A stretch of DNA of 64,000 bases from Neobacillus drentensis (GTDB lineage Bacteria > Bacillota > Bacilli > Bacillales > Cytobacillaceae). The notes under the pieces are model-generated. The model did not search any database and was not told the origin of the DNA. It saw only the letters and a program-made list of their open reading frames with translations. Where the stretch lies: contig NZ_CP091110.1 in the NCBI RefSeq assembly GCF_021560175.1, positions 516,001-580,000 of the forward strand, in the 5' to 3' direction. Of the stretch, positions 41,226 through 50,854 are shown in pieces; within the stretch, counting starts at the first letter, position 1, and each line of letters starts with the position of its first letter. Position numbers and translations under genes: made by a program.

Positions 41226-43580
41226 CTATTGATTGTATTTTGATAGTGTTGCTAATTGCACATCAGGCCCATTGTCATTGTCTACTTCGGCAATGATATC
41301 TTTGTCCACTTTAAAATCCAGTGTCCCCCTGATATCGGAAGAAGAAGCTCCGATCTTGAATTTATAGGTTCCTTTTTCAACAATCCAAGAGGAGGTAGAT
41401 GCATCAAAAGAAGCAATGTCCTTTGGATCGATAAAGAAGTTGAATGTCTCTTTTTGACCAGGCTTTAGCTCACGGGTTTTTCCGAAGGCTTTAAGCTCAA
41501 TGGCTGGTTTTTCTAATTTTCCATCAGGCGCGCTTACATAAACTTGGGGAGCATCCTTCCCCGCAAATGAACCAGTATTAGTAACCTTAAACGAGACTTT
41601 GATTTTATTAGATAAGCTGTCTTTGTTTAATCTAAAGTCACCATAATCAAAAGTGGTATAGGAGAGACCGTAGCCAAACTCGTAAGCAGGCTTAACATTG
41701 AAGGTAGAATAGTAACGGTAACCAACATAAATATCTTCTGTATATTTTACTAAGTTGGGATTGCCATCAGAGCTTGGGAAGTTCGCATAGCTTGGAGCAT
41801 CCTCCAAACGAATTGGGAATGTCTCAGGAAGTTTACCAGATGGATAGGCTTTTCCAGAAAGAACATCTGTAAGGGCGTTTCCAGCTTCCATTCCTGGCTG
41901 CCAGGATAATAAGATGGAGTCTACGTCATTTCTCCAAGTTACCGTGTTAAATGGTGCACCAACATTTAAGACTACTACTACCTTTTTATTTACTGCATGG
42001 AAAGCAGTAGATACCTTTTTAATTAGTTCTAATTCTTTTGCAGTTGGTTCAAAGGTTGTAGCATTTCCATCTGCCCCCTCGCCAGAACCTCGAGCAATCA
42101 CCACCACGCCAATATCTGAATTCTGAGCCATATAGGCTGCATCCTCAGTGGTAAGATTTTCATTAATTTCAGCATCACTAGCATTAGTAGTAATAGGTGT
42201 ATATCCTGCGTTAGTTAGTCCATCTGGAAGCTGTACGGAATGTGTTGGAGTAACATAGGCACTGCCGGTACCCATTAGGAACATTTTTGTAGCGGCATTA
42301 TCAGTTGTACAGGCAGATAAAGGAGTTCCAAAGCCGCAGCTAGGCATTGAATAGGAGTTACCTACTATACCAACCTTTTTCACTTTATTATCAAACGGAA
42401 GAGCTTTATTTTCATTTTTCAATAAGACCATTCCTTCTGGAGCGGCTTCTCGTGAGATCTGTGCATCAGAAGCAGCTAGATCGGGACTAACGCTTAGTTT
42501 CGAATTATCAACGGTACTTAACTTTTTGAAAGTAGGGGATTTAACCACTAAGGCAAGAATATTTTCGATGGCGGTATCAAGTTTTTCCTCTGATAATGAA
42601 CCATCTAAAATCGCCGCTTTTACTGCCGCCTTACCCACAGCATTTAAACTTGGCATGGACAAGTCATTTCCACCGTTCAACATAGCAATACCATTATTTT
42701 TAGATCCGCCCCAGTCTGTCATGACCATGCCATTAAAGCCCCAGTCACTTCTTAATACATCATTTAAGAGCCAGGAATTATGGGCAGAGAAAGGTCCATT
42801 AATAGAGTTATAGGAACTCATTACAGTCCATGGTTGAGCTTCTTTAACCACCCGTTCGAAACCTGCTAGGTATATTTCTCTTAAGGCGCGTTCAGAAATA
42901 ATTTCATTCACTGACTGTCTGTTGGTTTCCTGATTATTGGCGGCAAAATGCTTCATGCTGACACCAACGCCTTGATCCTGAACCCCTTTAGTAAACTGAG
43001 CTGCCATTTCACCGCTTAGAAGTGGATCCTCGGAGTAATATTCGAAGTTCCGTCCGCCGCGGGGATCCCTATGTATATTCAAGGCAGGTCCTAAAATCAC
43101 ATCCACACCATAATCAAGAGTTTCTTTTCCCATAGCTGCCGCCACATTATACATGAGGTCTTTATTGAAGCTTGAAGAGAGGGCTGTTGGAATAGGGAAA
43201 CCTGTTGTAGATTTATTTACAGTCGATCCAAAGCGAAGCCCAGCTGGGCCGTCCGCAAAGTTGAGCTTCGGAATGCCAAGCCGTGGAATGGCAAAAGTAC
43301 CGCCTGCAGCCCCTGAAATGGAAGCTCCTGCTCCGCCAATTAAATCAATTTTTTCATCCAGTGTCATAGCTCTAATAACGGCTGGAATGGAAGCTTGGTC
43401 AACTAAAATTGGCGTTTGTCCCTCGGTTGGCCCAGTTTGAACACTACTGTTATCTGATGAAATAGCTGTAGTATTTACCTGTTCAGCCGGCTGTTCCTCA
43501 GCAAACGCACTTGTATAACCTGATGATAATAACATAAGACTAAACATGGATGTACTTAGAACTTTGTAATAACCCTTCAC
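41226..43580 (-). CDS. Secreted GH3 glycoside hydrolase A
   Basis: A 784-residue secreted enzyme. The GTG at 43580 lies nine bases after AAAAAAGGGG and gives a clean signal peptide (ends SAFAEE); the longer frame starting at 43667 is rejected. Domains: GH3 barrel (about 65-360) with nucleophile Asp289 (VMTDWGGS), the alpha/beta sandwich, and a C-terminal fibronectin III-like domain (VYVSAPDGKLEKPAIELKAF). Family members are beta-glucosidases, beta-xylosidases or alpha-arabinofuranosidases; the sugar cannot be fixed from sequence. It contains a rare cysteine pair (PSCGFGTPLSACTT), possibly a disulfide. It leads an operon with the esterase and is divergent from its paralogue. Confidence 0.87.
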   Translation of the reverse strand: MKGYYKVLSTSMFSLMLLSSGYTSAFAEEQPAEQVNTTAISSDNSSVQTGPTEGQTPILVDQASIPAVIRAMTLDEKIDLIGGAGASISGAAGGTFAIPRLGIPKLNFADGPAGLRFGSTVNKSTTGFPIPTALSSSFNKDLMYNVAAAMGKETLDYGVDVILGPALNIHRDPRGGRNFEYYSEDPLLSGEMAAQFTKGVQDQGVGVSMKHFAANNQETNRQSVNEIISERALREIYLAGFERVVKEAQPWTVMSSYNSINGPFSAHNSWLLNDVLRSDWGFNGMVMTDWGGSKNNGIAMLNGGNDLSMPSLNAVGKAAVKAAILDGSLSEEKLDTAIENILALVVKSPTFKKLSTVDNSKLSVSPDLAASDAQISREAAPEGMVLLKNENKALPFDNKVKKVGIVGNSYSMPSCGFGTPLSACTTDNAATKMFLMGTGSAYVTPTHSVQLPDGLTNAGYTPITTNASDAEINENLTTEDAAYMAQNSDIGVVVIARGSGEGADGNATTFEPTAKELELIKKVSTAFHAVNKKVVVVLNVGAPFNTVTWRNDVDSILLSWQPGMEAGNALTDVLSGKAYPSGKLPETFPIRLEDAPSYANFPSSDGNPNLVKYTEDIYVGYRYYSTFNVKPAYEFGYGLSYTTFDYGDFRLNKDSLSNKIKVSFKVTNTGSFAGKDAPQVYVSAPDGKLEKPAIELKAFGKTRELKPGQKETFNFFIDPKDIASFDASTSSWIVEKGTYKFKIGASSSDIRGTLDFKVDKDIIAEVDNDNGPDVQLATLSKYNQ

Positions 43581-43987
43581 ACGTAACAACCCCTTTTTTA
43601 TTTGAAAACCCTTACAATAAAAAGGGTAGCATGTAAATGATAATTCGATAATTACAAGAAGTAGCACTAACTTGCGATTTACTAGATTAATTTGTTATTA
43701 TCTGAAAATTCAAATAAAAATAAAGAAAACAAGGGTATTTATTCATATTCCATAGACAATATCCGACATGACTTTAGTAACAGGAGTAGTAATCGCTAAA
43801 AGATTGGATGGAGTTTAGTACTTGTTGTTTTCTATTGTCTATCTATAAAAAAACAAAATAGTGAAGAATTTCGCAATATAATCCAGAATATTTTCAAAAC
43901 TCGGAATATTTAATGCGGTTAGACTGATTTTGAAAGCGTTTTTAAGTGCGATATTCTAACCAAATGAAATGAAGGGGGTATTCAATT
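43581..43987. other. Divergent GH3/GH3 regulatory region (407 bp)
   Basis: Gene-free AT-rich region carrying both promoters. A cre site TGAAAGCGTTTTTA (43931-43944) matches 13 of 14 consensus positions and lies close to the plus-strand gene. I saw no TTTACT-N6-AGTAAA operator here. Confidence 0.5.
43931..43944 (+). promoter_or_regulatory. cre site (CcpA) between the GH3 genes
   Basis: TGAAAGCGTTTTTA versus TGWAANCGNTNWCA: one mismatch. It is about 45 bp upstream of the plus-strand GH3 start codon. Confidence 0.6.
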
Positions 43988-46384
43988 ATGTTAAAAAAAC
44001 TCAAGAAAAAGAAAAAATCAAATCTACTAACCATCACTCTTACATCATCGTTAATTCTCTCAGGAATCACCTTTGACATTGCGTCCGCTCAGAGTCCAGA
44101 TTCATCAACCGTACAACAAAACCAAACTTCTATTGTACAAACAACACCATCATTCTTAACCGATGCTGCTTCTATTGAGAGTGTTATTCAAGCGATGAGC
44201 CTCGAGGAAAAGGCTAAATTCGTTGTAGGTGTAGGAATGCCTGGATTCGGGGGGACACCTCCATTTGAAGTAACTGGAGCTGTAGGCGGTACATTTGGAA
44301 TTCCTCGCTTAGGTATCCCTGAACTGCGTTTAGCTGACGGGCCGGCAGGTCTTAGGATCAGACCGACAAGACCAGGTCAAACCCAAACTTATTATGCAAC
44401 CGCTTTCCCAATTGCAACGGCTCTAGCCTCAACTTGGGATCCTGCAACAGCAGAAGCAGTAGGACAAGCTCAGGGAAATGAAGTGAAAGAATACGGTGTT
44501 GACCTTTTACTAGCACCGGCACTCAATATCCACCGTAATCCATTAAACGGACGAAACTTCGAATACTATTCAGAAGACCCTTTAATTGCAGGGAAAATGG
44601 CTGCGGCGATGGTAAATGGGGTACAATCCAATGGTGTTGGTGCAACAATCAAACACTTTGCTGCCAATAACCAGGAAACTAACAGGAATAGCATTGATAC
44701 GATAGTTTCAGAACGTGCTTTAAGAGAAATTTATCTTAAAGGCTTCGAAATTGCTGTAAAAGAATCCCACCCTTGGTCGGTCATGAGTTCCTATAACAAA
44801 CTTAATGGAACCTACACATCCCAAAATGCGGACTTGCTTACAACTATTTTACGTAAGGACTGGGGCTACACAGGCTTTGTAATGACAGACTGGTTTGGCG
44901 GGGATAATCCGGTAGAACAAATGAAAGCTGGCAATGACATGATTATGCCAGGTATGTCGTATCAATCCGAATTAATTAAGGCAGCTGTTGAAGGTGGGAA
45001 TATGGATGAATCGGTCCTTGACCGTAATATTAAAAACATTCTCCAGATCGTCATCCAAACCCCTGAGTTTAAAAAGTATCAAAACACAGACAAGCCAGAT
45101 TTGACGGCTCATGCTCAAACAGCTCGAAATGCAGCGGCAGAAGGGATGGTTCTATTAAAGAACGACAAGATGCCGCTTCCTATCAGCAAGGACCAGAAGA
45201 TTGCTATATTTGGCAATACACAAATTGAAACAGTTAAAGGAGGTACAGGAAGCGGCGATGTCAATGCGGCTTACACTACTTCTATTGTTGATGGACTAAA
45301 GACTGGTGGATACCAAATAAATCAACGTCTACTTCAAGAATATAAGACATATATTGATACATTACGCTCGCAGGATCAGTATAAAATTAAACAAAGTCCA
45401 TGGGGTGAGGATTTTGGCAAGTTAATCCCAGCCATTCCTGAAAAGCCTTTGGCAGATAGCGAAATTGCTTCTTCTTCCAAAGAATCGGATATCGGAATCA
45501 TTGTAATTGGCCGTATTTCTGGAGAAGGTGCGGACCGTAAAGTTGTAAAAGGGGATTATTTGTTAAGCGATGCAGAACAAGAAATGATTTCGAAGGTATC
45601 AGCAGAGTACCATAAGCAAGGAAAAAAGGTGGCAGTTATTTTGAATATTGGCGGGCCCATCGAAGTGGCAAGTTGGCGGGATAAAGTCGACTCAATCCTA
45701 TTAGCATGGCAGCCAGGTCAAGAAGCAGGTTATGCTGTTGCGGATGTTATTTCCGGTAAAGTCAATCCCTCTGGGAAACTAGCAACTACTTTCCCAGTAA
45801 AATACAGTGATGTGGCATCGGCGAATAGCTTTCCAGGTACACCTGTTGGTAACCCAAAACAGGTGGTCTATAACGAAGACATTTATGTTGGCTACCGCTA
45901 CAATACCACGTTTAATGTAAAGCCTGCTTATGAATTCGGTTATGGATTGTCATATACTAGCTTTGATATTAATCATTTAAATATTAACGAGGGCAAGAAA
46001 TTTAAAGACAAGCTTAAGGTATCTGCTATGGTTGAGAATACAGGTAACCTCTCTGGAAGAGAGGTTGTCCAAGTGTATGTTTCCGCACCAGATGGAAAAC
46101 TTGAGAAACCTGCAGTTGAATTAAAAGCCTTTGGTAAAACAAAGGATCTTAAACCTCATCAGCGTGAGCTTCTTCAATTCGAGCTTAATGCCAAAGACCT
46201 TGCCTCCTACGATGAAGGGGAAAATGCATGGGTTCTTGAAAAGGGCACATATACCGTAAAAGTTGGGGCGTCCTCAGAAGATATTAAAGAGTCTGCTACA
46301 TTTACAGTAGATCATGATATGGTCGTTGAAAAAGTTAACGAGGCATTGGCACCGAAAGTTGAATTTGAGAGACTTACTAAATAA
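43988..46384 (+). CDS. Secreted GH3 glycoside hydrolase B
   Basis: A 798-residue secreted paralogue of the neighbouring GH3 protein. Very basic start (MLKKLKKKKK), signal peptide ending IASAQS, GH3 barrel with GGTFGIPRLGIPELRLADGPAGLR and nucleophile Asp301 (VMTDWFGG), alpha/beta sandwich, and the same fibronectin III-like ending (VYVSAPDGKLEKPAVELKAF). AAGGGGGT precedes the ATG. It differs from its twin mainly in the middle region (residues about 400-530). The two divergent enzymes may act on different linkages of the same polymer. Confidence 0.87.
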   Translation: MLKKLKKKKKSNLLTITLTSSLILSGITFDIASAQSPDSSTVQQNQTSIVQTTPSFLTDAASIESVIQAMSLEEKAKFVVGVGMPGFGGTPPFEVTGAVGGTFGIPRLGIPELRLADGPAGLRIRPTRPGQTQTYYATAFPIATALASTWDPATAEAVGQAQGNEVKEYGVDLLLAPALNIHRNPLNGRNFEYYSEDPLIAGKMAAAMVNGVQSNGVGATIKHFAANNQETNRNSIDTIVSERALREIYLKGFEIAVKESHPWSVMSSYNKLNGTYTSQNADLLTTILRKDWGYTGFVMTDWFGGDNPVEQMKAGNDMIMPGMSYQSELIKAAVEGGNMDESVLDRNIKNILQIVIQTPEFKKYQNTDKPDLTAHAQTARNAAAEGMVLLKNDKMPLPISKDQKIAIFGNTQIETVKGGTGSGDVNAAYTTSIVDGLKTGGYQINQRLLQEYKTYIDTLRSQDQYKIKQSPWGEDFGKLIPAIPEKPLADSEIASSSKESDIGIIVIGRISGEGADRKVVKGDYLLSDAEQEMISKVSAEYHKQGKKVAVILNIGGPIEVASWRDKVDSILLAWQPGQEAGYAVADVISGKVNPSGKLATTFPVKYSDVASANSFPGTPVGNPKQVVYNEDIYVGYRYNTTFNVKPAYEFGYGLSYTSFDINHLNINEGKKFKDKLKVSAMVENTGNLSGREVVQVYVSAPDGKLEKPAVELKAFGKTKDLKPHQRELLQFELNAKDLASYDEGENAWVLEKGTYTVKVGASSEDIKESATFTVDHDMVVEKVNEALAPKVEFERLTK

Positions 46385-46398
46385 AGAAAAAATGATCA

Positions 46399-46437
46399 AA
46401 GCCAGCCATCTCGTAGTCTCTGAAGGCTGGTTTTTTA
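46399..46437 (+). terminator. Terminator after GH3 B
   Basis: AAGCCAGCC (46399-46407) pairs with GGCTGG-TT (46425-46432), followed by a run of T. Confidence 0.75.
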
Positions 46438-46497
46438 TAGTTTTACACAGAATTATTAAACGGTATAATTCTGACACATGCTGCATTTTAAATGAGA

Positions 46498-46526
46498 TTG
46501 TCGACATTTGGAAATTTACGTATAAT
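46498..46526 (+). promoter_or_regulatory. SigA promoter of the sensor operon
   Basis: TTGTCG (46498-46503) and a perfect TATAAT (46521-46526) with a 17-bp spacer lie 35 bp ahead of the sensor-protein start. Confidence 0.55.
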
Positions 46527-46560
46527 AGGTTTATCTATGCTGAGGGATCGGAGTTGTGAT

Positions 46561-47562
46561 ATGAGCAGATTATCCATCATCGCGTATTCTGTTGGAAGTT
46601 TGTTTTTCTTAATTAGTTGCTCATTTTCATTCTATTATGGCTACAAGGTAATCACGCATGATTTACCTAAGGAACAGAAAACAGTAGAAAAGTATAACTA
46701 TCATTTTGTGCTAGTTCCAGAAGAGCTAGACAATGAATATTGGAAGCTTGTCGAAAAAGGAGCAGAAGATGCGGCCAATAAATATGGAGTGCTTCTGGAA
46801 TATGCTGGTCCAAAGCAGGCAAACATTGATGATCATGTGAAGACGATTGAAATGTCAGCTGCCTCCAAGGTAGACGGAATCATGACTCAAGGATTAAGTG
46901 ATGAGCAATTTACACCGCTGATCGACCGGGTCGTAGCCAGCGGGATTCCTGTTGTAACTGTTGATACCGATGCTGCTAACAGTAGAAGAATGGCCTATAT
47001 TGGAACCGATAATTATTATGCGGGTTATTTGGCAGGAAAAGCTTTGATAGCGGATACATTCGGGAAGGTAAATGTTGCCATCATTACAGGCAGTTTTTAC
47101 GCGAACCATATGCAGCAGCGGGTCAAGGGGTTTGAAGATGCCGTTAAACCGGAACCAAGAATTAACATCATTGCAGTGGAAGAATCCGAGATTAGCAGGG
47201 TAAAGGCAGCAGAAAAGGCCAATCAAATTTTGCAGGATCATCCGGAGGTTACAGCCTTTTTTGGTACAAGCGCCCTTGATGGAATTGAAATAGCCCATGT
47301 GGTAAAAAAATATCATAAACAAAAGCAGATCTATATCATTGGCTTTGACACGCTCCCTGAAACAATAGAGTTTATCCGTGAGGGCACCATCCATGCAACC
47401 GTTGTTCAGGAACCATATCAAATGGGGTATGGAGCCGTTAAAATGATGATTGATCTTATTCAAGGAAAAAAGGTTCCGCCAGTCGTCCATACCGATACTC
47501 GGATTTTAAGAAAAGCGGATCTGCCTGTGAGTAATCAGTTCCGAAGGGCGGTTGATCAATGA
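46561..47562 (+). CDS. Membrane-anchored sugar-binding sensor protein (XylFII/YesN-system type)
   Basis: A 333-residue protein with an N-terminal hydrophobic anchor (about 8-29; it also contains LISC, a possible lipobox), then a type I periplasmic-binding fold (YHFVLVPEELDNEYWKLVEKG ... IIGFDTLPETIEF) of the ribose/galactose group. The ATG at 46561 with GGAG eight bases upstream is chosen over 46492. It overlaps the kinase gene by 4 bp. A binding protein fused in operon with a LytS kinase rather than a permease matches XylFII, the anchored xylose sensor of Clostridium. It probably senses an external sugar and signals to the kinase; galactose or arabinose would suit the locus. Confidence 0.82.
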   Translation: MSRLSIIAYSVGSLFFLISCSFSFYYGYKVITHDLPKEQKTVEKYNYHFVLVPEELDNEYWKLVEKGAEDAANKYGVLLEYAGPKQANIDDHVKTIEMSAASKVDGIMTQGLSDEQFTPLIDRVVASGIPVVTVDTDAANSRRMAYIGTDNYYAGYLAGKALIADTFGKVNVAIITGSFYANHMQQRVKGFEDAVKPEPRINIIAVEESEISRVKAAEKANQILQDHPEVTAFFGTSALDGIEIAHVVKKYHKQKQIYIIGFDTLPETIEFIREGTIHATVVQEPYQMGYGAVKMMIDLIQGKKVPPVVHTDTRILRKADLPVSNQFRRAVDQ

Positions 47563-49043
47563 TGCTATTTCGGATCCGTTCTAAACTATTACTTTATTTT
47601 ATTGTCCTAGTCGTTTTACTAACCTCAGTCGGAATGTTCTTTTATGACAGAAGTGAAAAACTTGTTTCTGAATACGATGAAAGCTTTGAACGTTTTCTTT
47701 TACTGAATGATATCTCACAGAGAAGTAATCTCCTTACAGAAAAGCTGCATGGATATATCTTAGATAAGGAAAAATCATATCTTCATGAATATCGAAGCGA
47801 AAAGTTGAAGTTAATTAAGGACCAGAAGAGACTGATTAAAGTGATGAACAGCAATGATGTGACCCTTACAAATTACAAAAATATGATTGACAGCTTCCTA
47901 GATGAGGGAGATGCTACCATCGGCACATTTGAGCAGGATCAGATTAATCAATATTCAAACCACTTTAACGAAGTTTTGAAAATTAACTCGTTTCTTCAGG
48001 AAAGTACATTAGCTTTATTGAATAATAAATTAACAGACTATCAAAAATTTTATGACCAAATGGAGCAGCAAAATCATTTTTATAAGCTCCTGTCGATGTC
48101 CTTATTCGCGGCGGCCTTTTTCCTTAGCACTTTATTGGCATTATGGATTTCCGGCGGGATTACAAGGCCGATTAGTATGTTATCGAGTGCTGCTAAAGAG
48201 ATAGCAACAGGTAATTTATCCGGTGATGATATTAAAATTACCACAAAGGATGAACTTAAGCTACTAACAGAAACCTTTAATCAAATGCGTACGAATTTAA
48301 AAGTACTGGTTACCGAGATTAAACAACAAGGTGAACTCGATAAGCTGTTAAAGGAATTAGAGTTGAGAAGTCTGCAAAACCAAATCAATCCGCACTTTTT
48401 ATTCAATACCCTCAATACTGTTTCAAAGATGGCCTACCTTGAAGAAGCGGAGGAGACGTCAAGGTTGATCGAAGCAGTTGCTGCCTTATTACGATACAAT
48501 CTAAGTGATTTCGATAAAGTCTCAACCTTAAGAGACGAAGTAAGTATTGTGAAAGAGTATTTCTTTATTCAAAAAACAAGATTCGGTGATCGAATTCAAT
48601 TTATAACGGATATTCAAGAGGAATATTTGGATATGGAAATCCCGAGTTTGGTTCTCCAGCCATTAATTGAGAACGCCTTCATTCATGGGGTCGAAGAATA
48701 TGAAGAAAATGGTGTGATCGAGCTCCATATTTACCGGCTGAATGACCGTATTAATGTAGAAGTCATTGATAACGGGGTAGGAATGGACGAGCGGACGAAA
48801 AAGAAACTAACTAATTACGTCCATCATTTCGAATCAGAGGAAACCGCTGAAAAGGCAAAGCCAAAAGGTCAATCCAATGGGATTGCAGTCAAAAATGTGA
48901 TTAGAAGGCTGCAGCTCTTTTACCATAGAAAAGATATTGTTGAAATAGAATCAGAACTAAACAATGGAACCATTTTCCGACTGACGATTCCTGTCGCAGC
49001 CAAAGGAGGAACCGAACTTGTTGAAAATTCTTATAGCAGATGA
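47559..49043 (+). CDS. LytS/YesM-type sensor histidine kinase
   Basis: A 494-residue membrane kinase. TM1 (about 8-28), an extracellular helical region (30-175), TM2 (177-200), HAMP (200-255), and a His_kinase/HATPase pair. The phospho-acceptor is His279 in INPHFLFNTLN, typical of the LytS/YesM group; the ATP lid region shows VIDNGVGMDE and GIAVKNVIRRL. It starts within the end of the sensor gene (ATGATG) and its own end overlaps the regulator start by 26 bp, so the three are tightly coupled. The extracellular part is expected to contact the anchored sugar-binding protein. Confidence 0.9.
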   Translation: MMLFRIRSKLLLYFIVLVVLLTSVGMFFYDRSEKLVSEYDESFERFLLLNDISQRSNLLTEKLHGYILDKEKSYLHEYRSEKLKLIKDQKRLIKVMNSNDVTLTNYKNMIDSFLDEGDATIGTFEQDQINQYSNHFNEVLKINSFLQESTLALLNNKLTDYQKFYDQMEQQNHFYKLLSMSLFAAAFFLSTLLALWISGGITRPISMLSSAAKEIATGNLSGDDIKITTKDELKLLTETFNQMRTNLKVLVTEIKQQGELDKLLKELELRSLQNQINPHFLFNTLNTVSKMAYLEEAEETSRLIEAVAALLRYNLSDFDKVSTLRDEVSIVKEYFFIQKTRFGDRIQFITDIQEEYLDMEIPSLVLQPLIENAFIHGVEEYEENGVIELHIYRLNDRINVEVIDNGVGMDERTKKKLTNYVHHFESEETAEKAKPKGQSNGIAVKNVIRRLQLFYHRKDIVEIESELNNGTIFRLTIPVAAKGGTELVENSYSR

Positions 49044-50604
49044 TGAGGTACTCGAACGAAAAGCAGTAGCAAAAATCATTCAAAGCTCTAAAGCGGATGT
49101 CATGGTGATTGGGGAAGCACAGAACGGAAGAATTGCGATTGAAATGGCCCAAGAACATCGGCCGGACATCATTTTTATGGATATTAAAATGCCTGGCATT
49201 GACGGCGTTCAAGCGGTGAAGGAAATTAAAAAGTTCGATCAGGGCATTCGTTTTATCATGGTTTCAGCATTTAATACGTTTGAATATGCAAAGGAGGTCA
49301 TGCAGCAAGGGGTAAAGGAATACATTCTCAAGCCAAGCAGTAAAAAGGATCTTCTTGAAAGCATGCAGCGGGTCGCAGAGGAAATCCAGTCAGAACGAAA
49401 GCAAAAGGAAGAACAGCAAAGCTTAAGAGCAAATCTGGACCGGGCCGTGTCGATAGCTCAAAAAGAATGGGTTACCTCCTTACTAATGAACCAGGTGCAG
49501 GATATATCATTTGATGAATGGAGTCAGCTCCTTGGTGTAGAAATTACATCCGGATATATGATGTTATTTTCATTAAAATCATCCTCTCAGGCGGAATTGT
49601 CCCTGCCGGAAAAAGAGAAATGGTACAACTGGCTAAAGGATTCGCTCCAATCGAATGTCGTCAAACATGAAATTATGGTGGGAGCAATGATGGACTGCCA
49701 AGTTCCCGTTTTATTCTTGTGCAAAAAGTCGGCAGAGAAAAGTCATTTTAGGACTAATGCTGAAACCGTCATCGACACCCTTTATCGCTTATTCAAACAA
49801 GAACGCCTTGGGGCAGAAATGAAAATTGGCATTGGTCACCCCTATAACTATGCACATGAGCTTAATCGGTCTTACCATGAAGCGGTCTTGGCACTCGACG
49901 AGCTTTTAAAAATGCCGAACCGTAAATATTTATTCTCTAACAAGCAGGGACAAGCTTTTGAAGTTCCCACTGACTCAGAGGTGATTGAGGTAGAGAAAAA
50001 GCTGCTTGATAGTGTTAGACAAGGGGATGTCAACCAGGTGATGTTAATCTTTGATTCCTTTGTCGCAAAGATTAGCACCAATACGGTAACAGCATCTTTT
50101 GTTAAAAAATCGTTTGATGAGCTGTTTATTCTCATTTCCCGTATGCTGCATGATTTAGGGATTAACTATGAACGGATTCCCAACATCGATGAATCGGAGG
50201 ATATCCGGATGGTTTTGGAAACGGGCAAGTCGCACTTACTTGCAGTTGTCCAGCATGTCCAGGTGTGGCGGAATAATCACGCTAAGGGGATGCTGCAAAA
50301 AGCAAAGGATTTTATAGAGACGCACTATGCGGATTCTATTACACTAGAATCTGTCGCTGAATACGTCGAATTAAGTCCGTTTTATTTTAGCAAGCTTTTT
50401 AAAGATCGATTTGGAATGACCTTTATAGATTACTTGACGGAGATTAGGATCAAGAAAGCTAAAGTGGAAATGCTGAACCCCGGAAAGAGTATGAAAGAAA
50501 TCTGTTTTTCAGTCGGCTACCGGGATCCAAACTACTTCAGCAGGGTATTTAAGAAGCTGACAGGATTATCGCCAAGTGAGTTTCGAAAGGCAACGGTAAA
50601 TTAG
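49018..50604 (+). CDS. YesN-type response regulator (REC + AraC)
   Basis: A 528-residue regulator. Receiver domain (1-120) with phospho-acceptor Asp55 (IIFMDIKMPG), a long linker of about 290 residues, and an AraC DNA-binding domain (about 425-525: SVAEYVELSPFYFSKLFKDRF, ICFSVGYRDPNYFSRVFKKL). The TTG start at 49018 follows AAAGGAGG by eight bases. It is the output of the upstream sensor pair and most likely activates mglBAC just downstream, as YesN activates xylFGH in the xylose system. Confidence 0.9.
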   Translation: MLKILIADDEVLERKAVAKIIQSSKADVMVIGEAQNGRIAIEMAQEHRPDIIFMDIKMPGIDGVQAVKEIKKFDQGIRFIMVSAFNTFEYAKEVMQQGVKEYILKPSSKKDLLESMQRVAEEIQSERKQKEEQQSLRANLDRAVSIAQKEWVTSLLMNQVQDISFDEWSQLLGVEITSGYMMLFSLKSSSQAELSLPEKEKWYNWLKDSLQSNVVKHEIMVGAMMDCQVPVLFLCKKSAEKSHFRTNAETVIDTLYRLFKQERLGAEMKIGIGHPYNYAHELNRSYHEAVLALDELLKMPNRKYLFSNKQGQAFEVPTDSEVIEVEKKLLDSVRQGDVNQVMLIFDSFVAKISTNTVTASFVKKSFDELFILISRMLHDLGINYERIPNIDESEDIRMVLETGKSHLLAVVQHVQVWRNNHAKGMLQKAKDFIETHYADSITLESVAEYVELSPFYFSKLFKDRFGMTFIDYLTEIRIKKAKVEMLNPGKSMKEICFSVGYRDPNYFSRVFKKLTGLSPSEFRKATVN

Positions 50605-50618
50605 GAGAATATTGTTTA

Positions 50619-50653
50619 GGGCCAATTTCCTGTGAAATTGGTCCTTGTTTTTT
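50619..50653 (+). terminator. Terminator after the sensor/regulator operon
   Basis: GGGCCAATTTC (50619-50629) pairs with GAAATTGGTCC (50634-50644), one wobble, tetraloop, then TTG and T-run. It separates sensor genes from mglBAC. Confidence 0.8.
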
Positions 50654-50743
50654 TGTAAAATAAAGCTGTTTTATTACATAATTGTTTCAAAGATTGCAAA
50701 ATAATCTAGGAAATCACAAATTAGTGCTATAGGTAGTACCTAT

Positions 50744-50757
50744 TGTAACCGTTGTCA
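50744..50757 (+). promoter_or_regulatory. cre site (CcpA) upstream of mglB
   Basis: TGTAACCGTTGTCA matches TGWAANCGNTNWCA at every position, about 110 bp upstream of mglB. Catabolite repression of galactose uptake is expected. Confidence 0.7.
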
Positions 50758-50854
50758 CCATGATACGATATTTGCAAGGGCTTACATTAAGACTGAATTA
50801 AGCTCCAAGAAAACAGCTTAATAGGGTCTTTATAAAAAGAAAAAAGGGAGATTG

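Noticed and set aside
43581..43667. Extended N-terminus of GH3 A
   Set aside because: The extra residues precede a complete signal peptide that starts at a GTG with a proper ribosome binding site.
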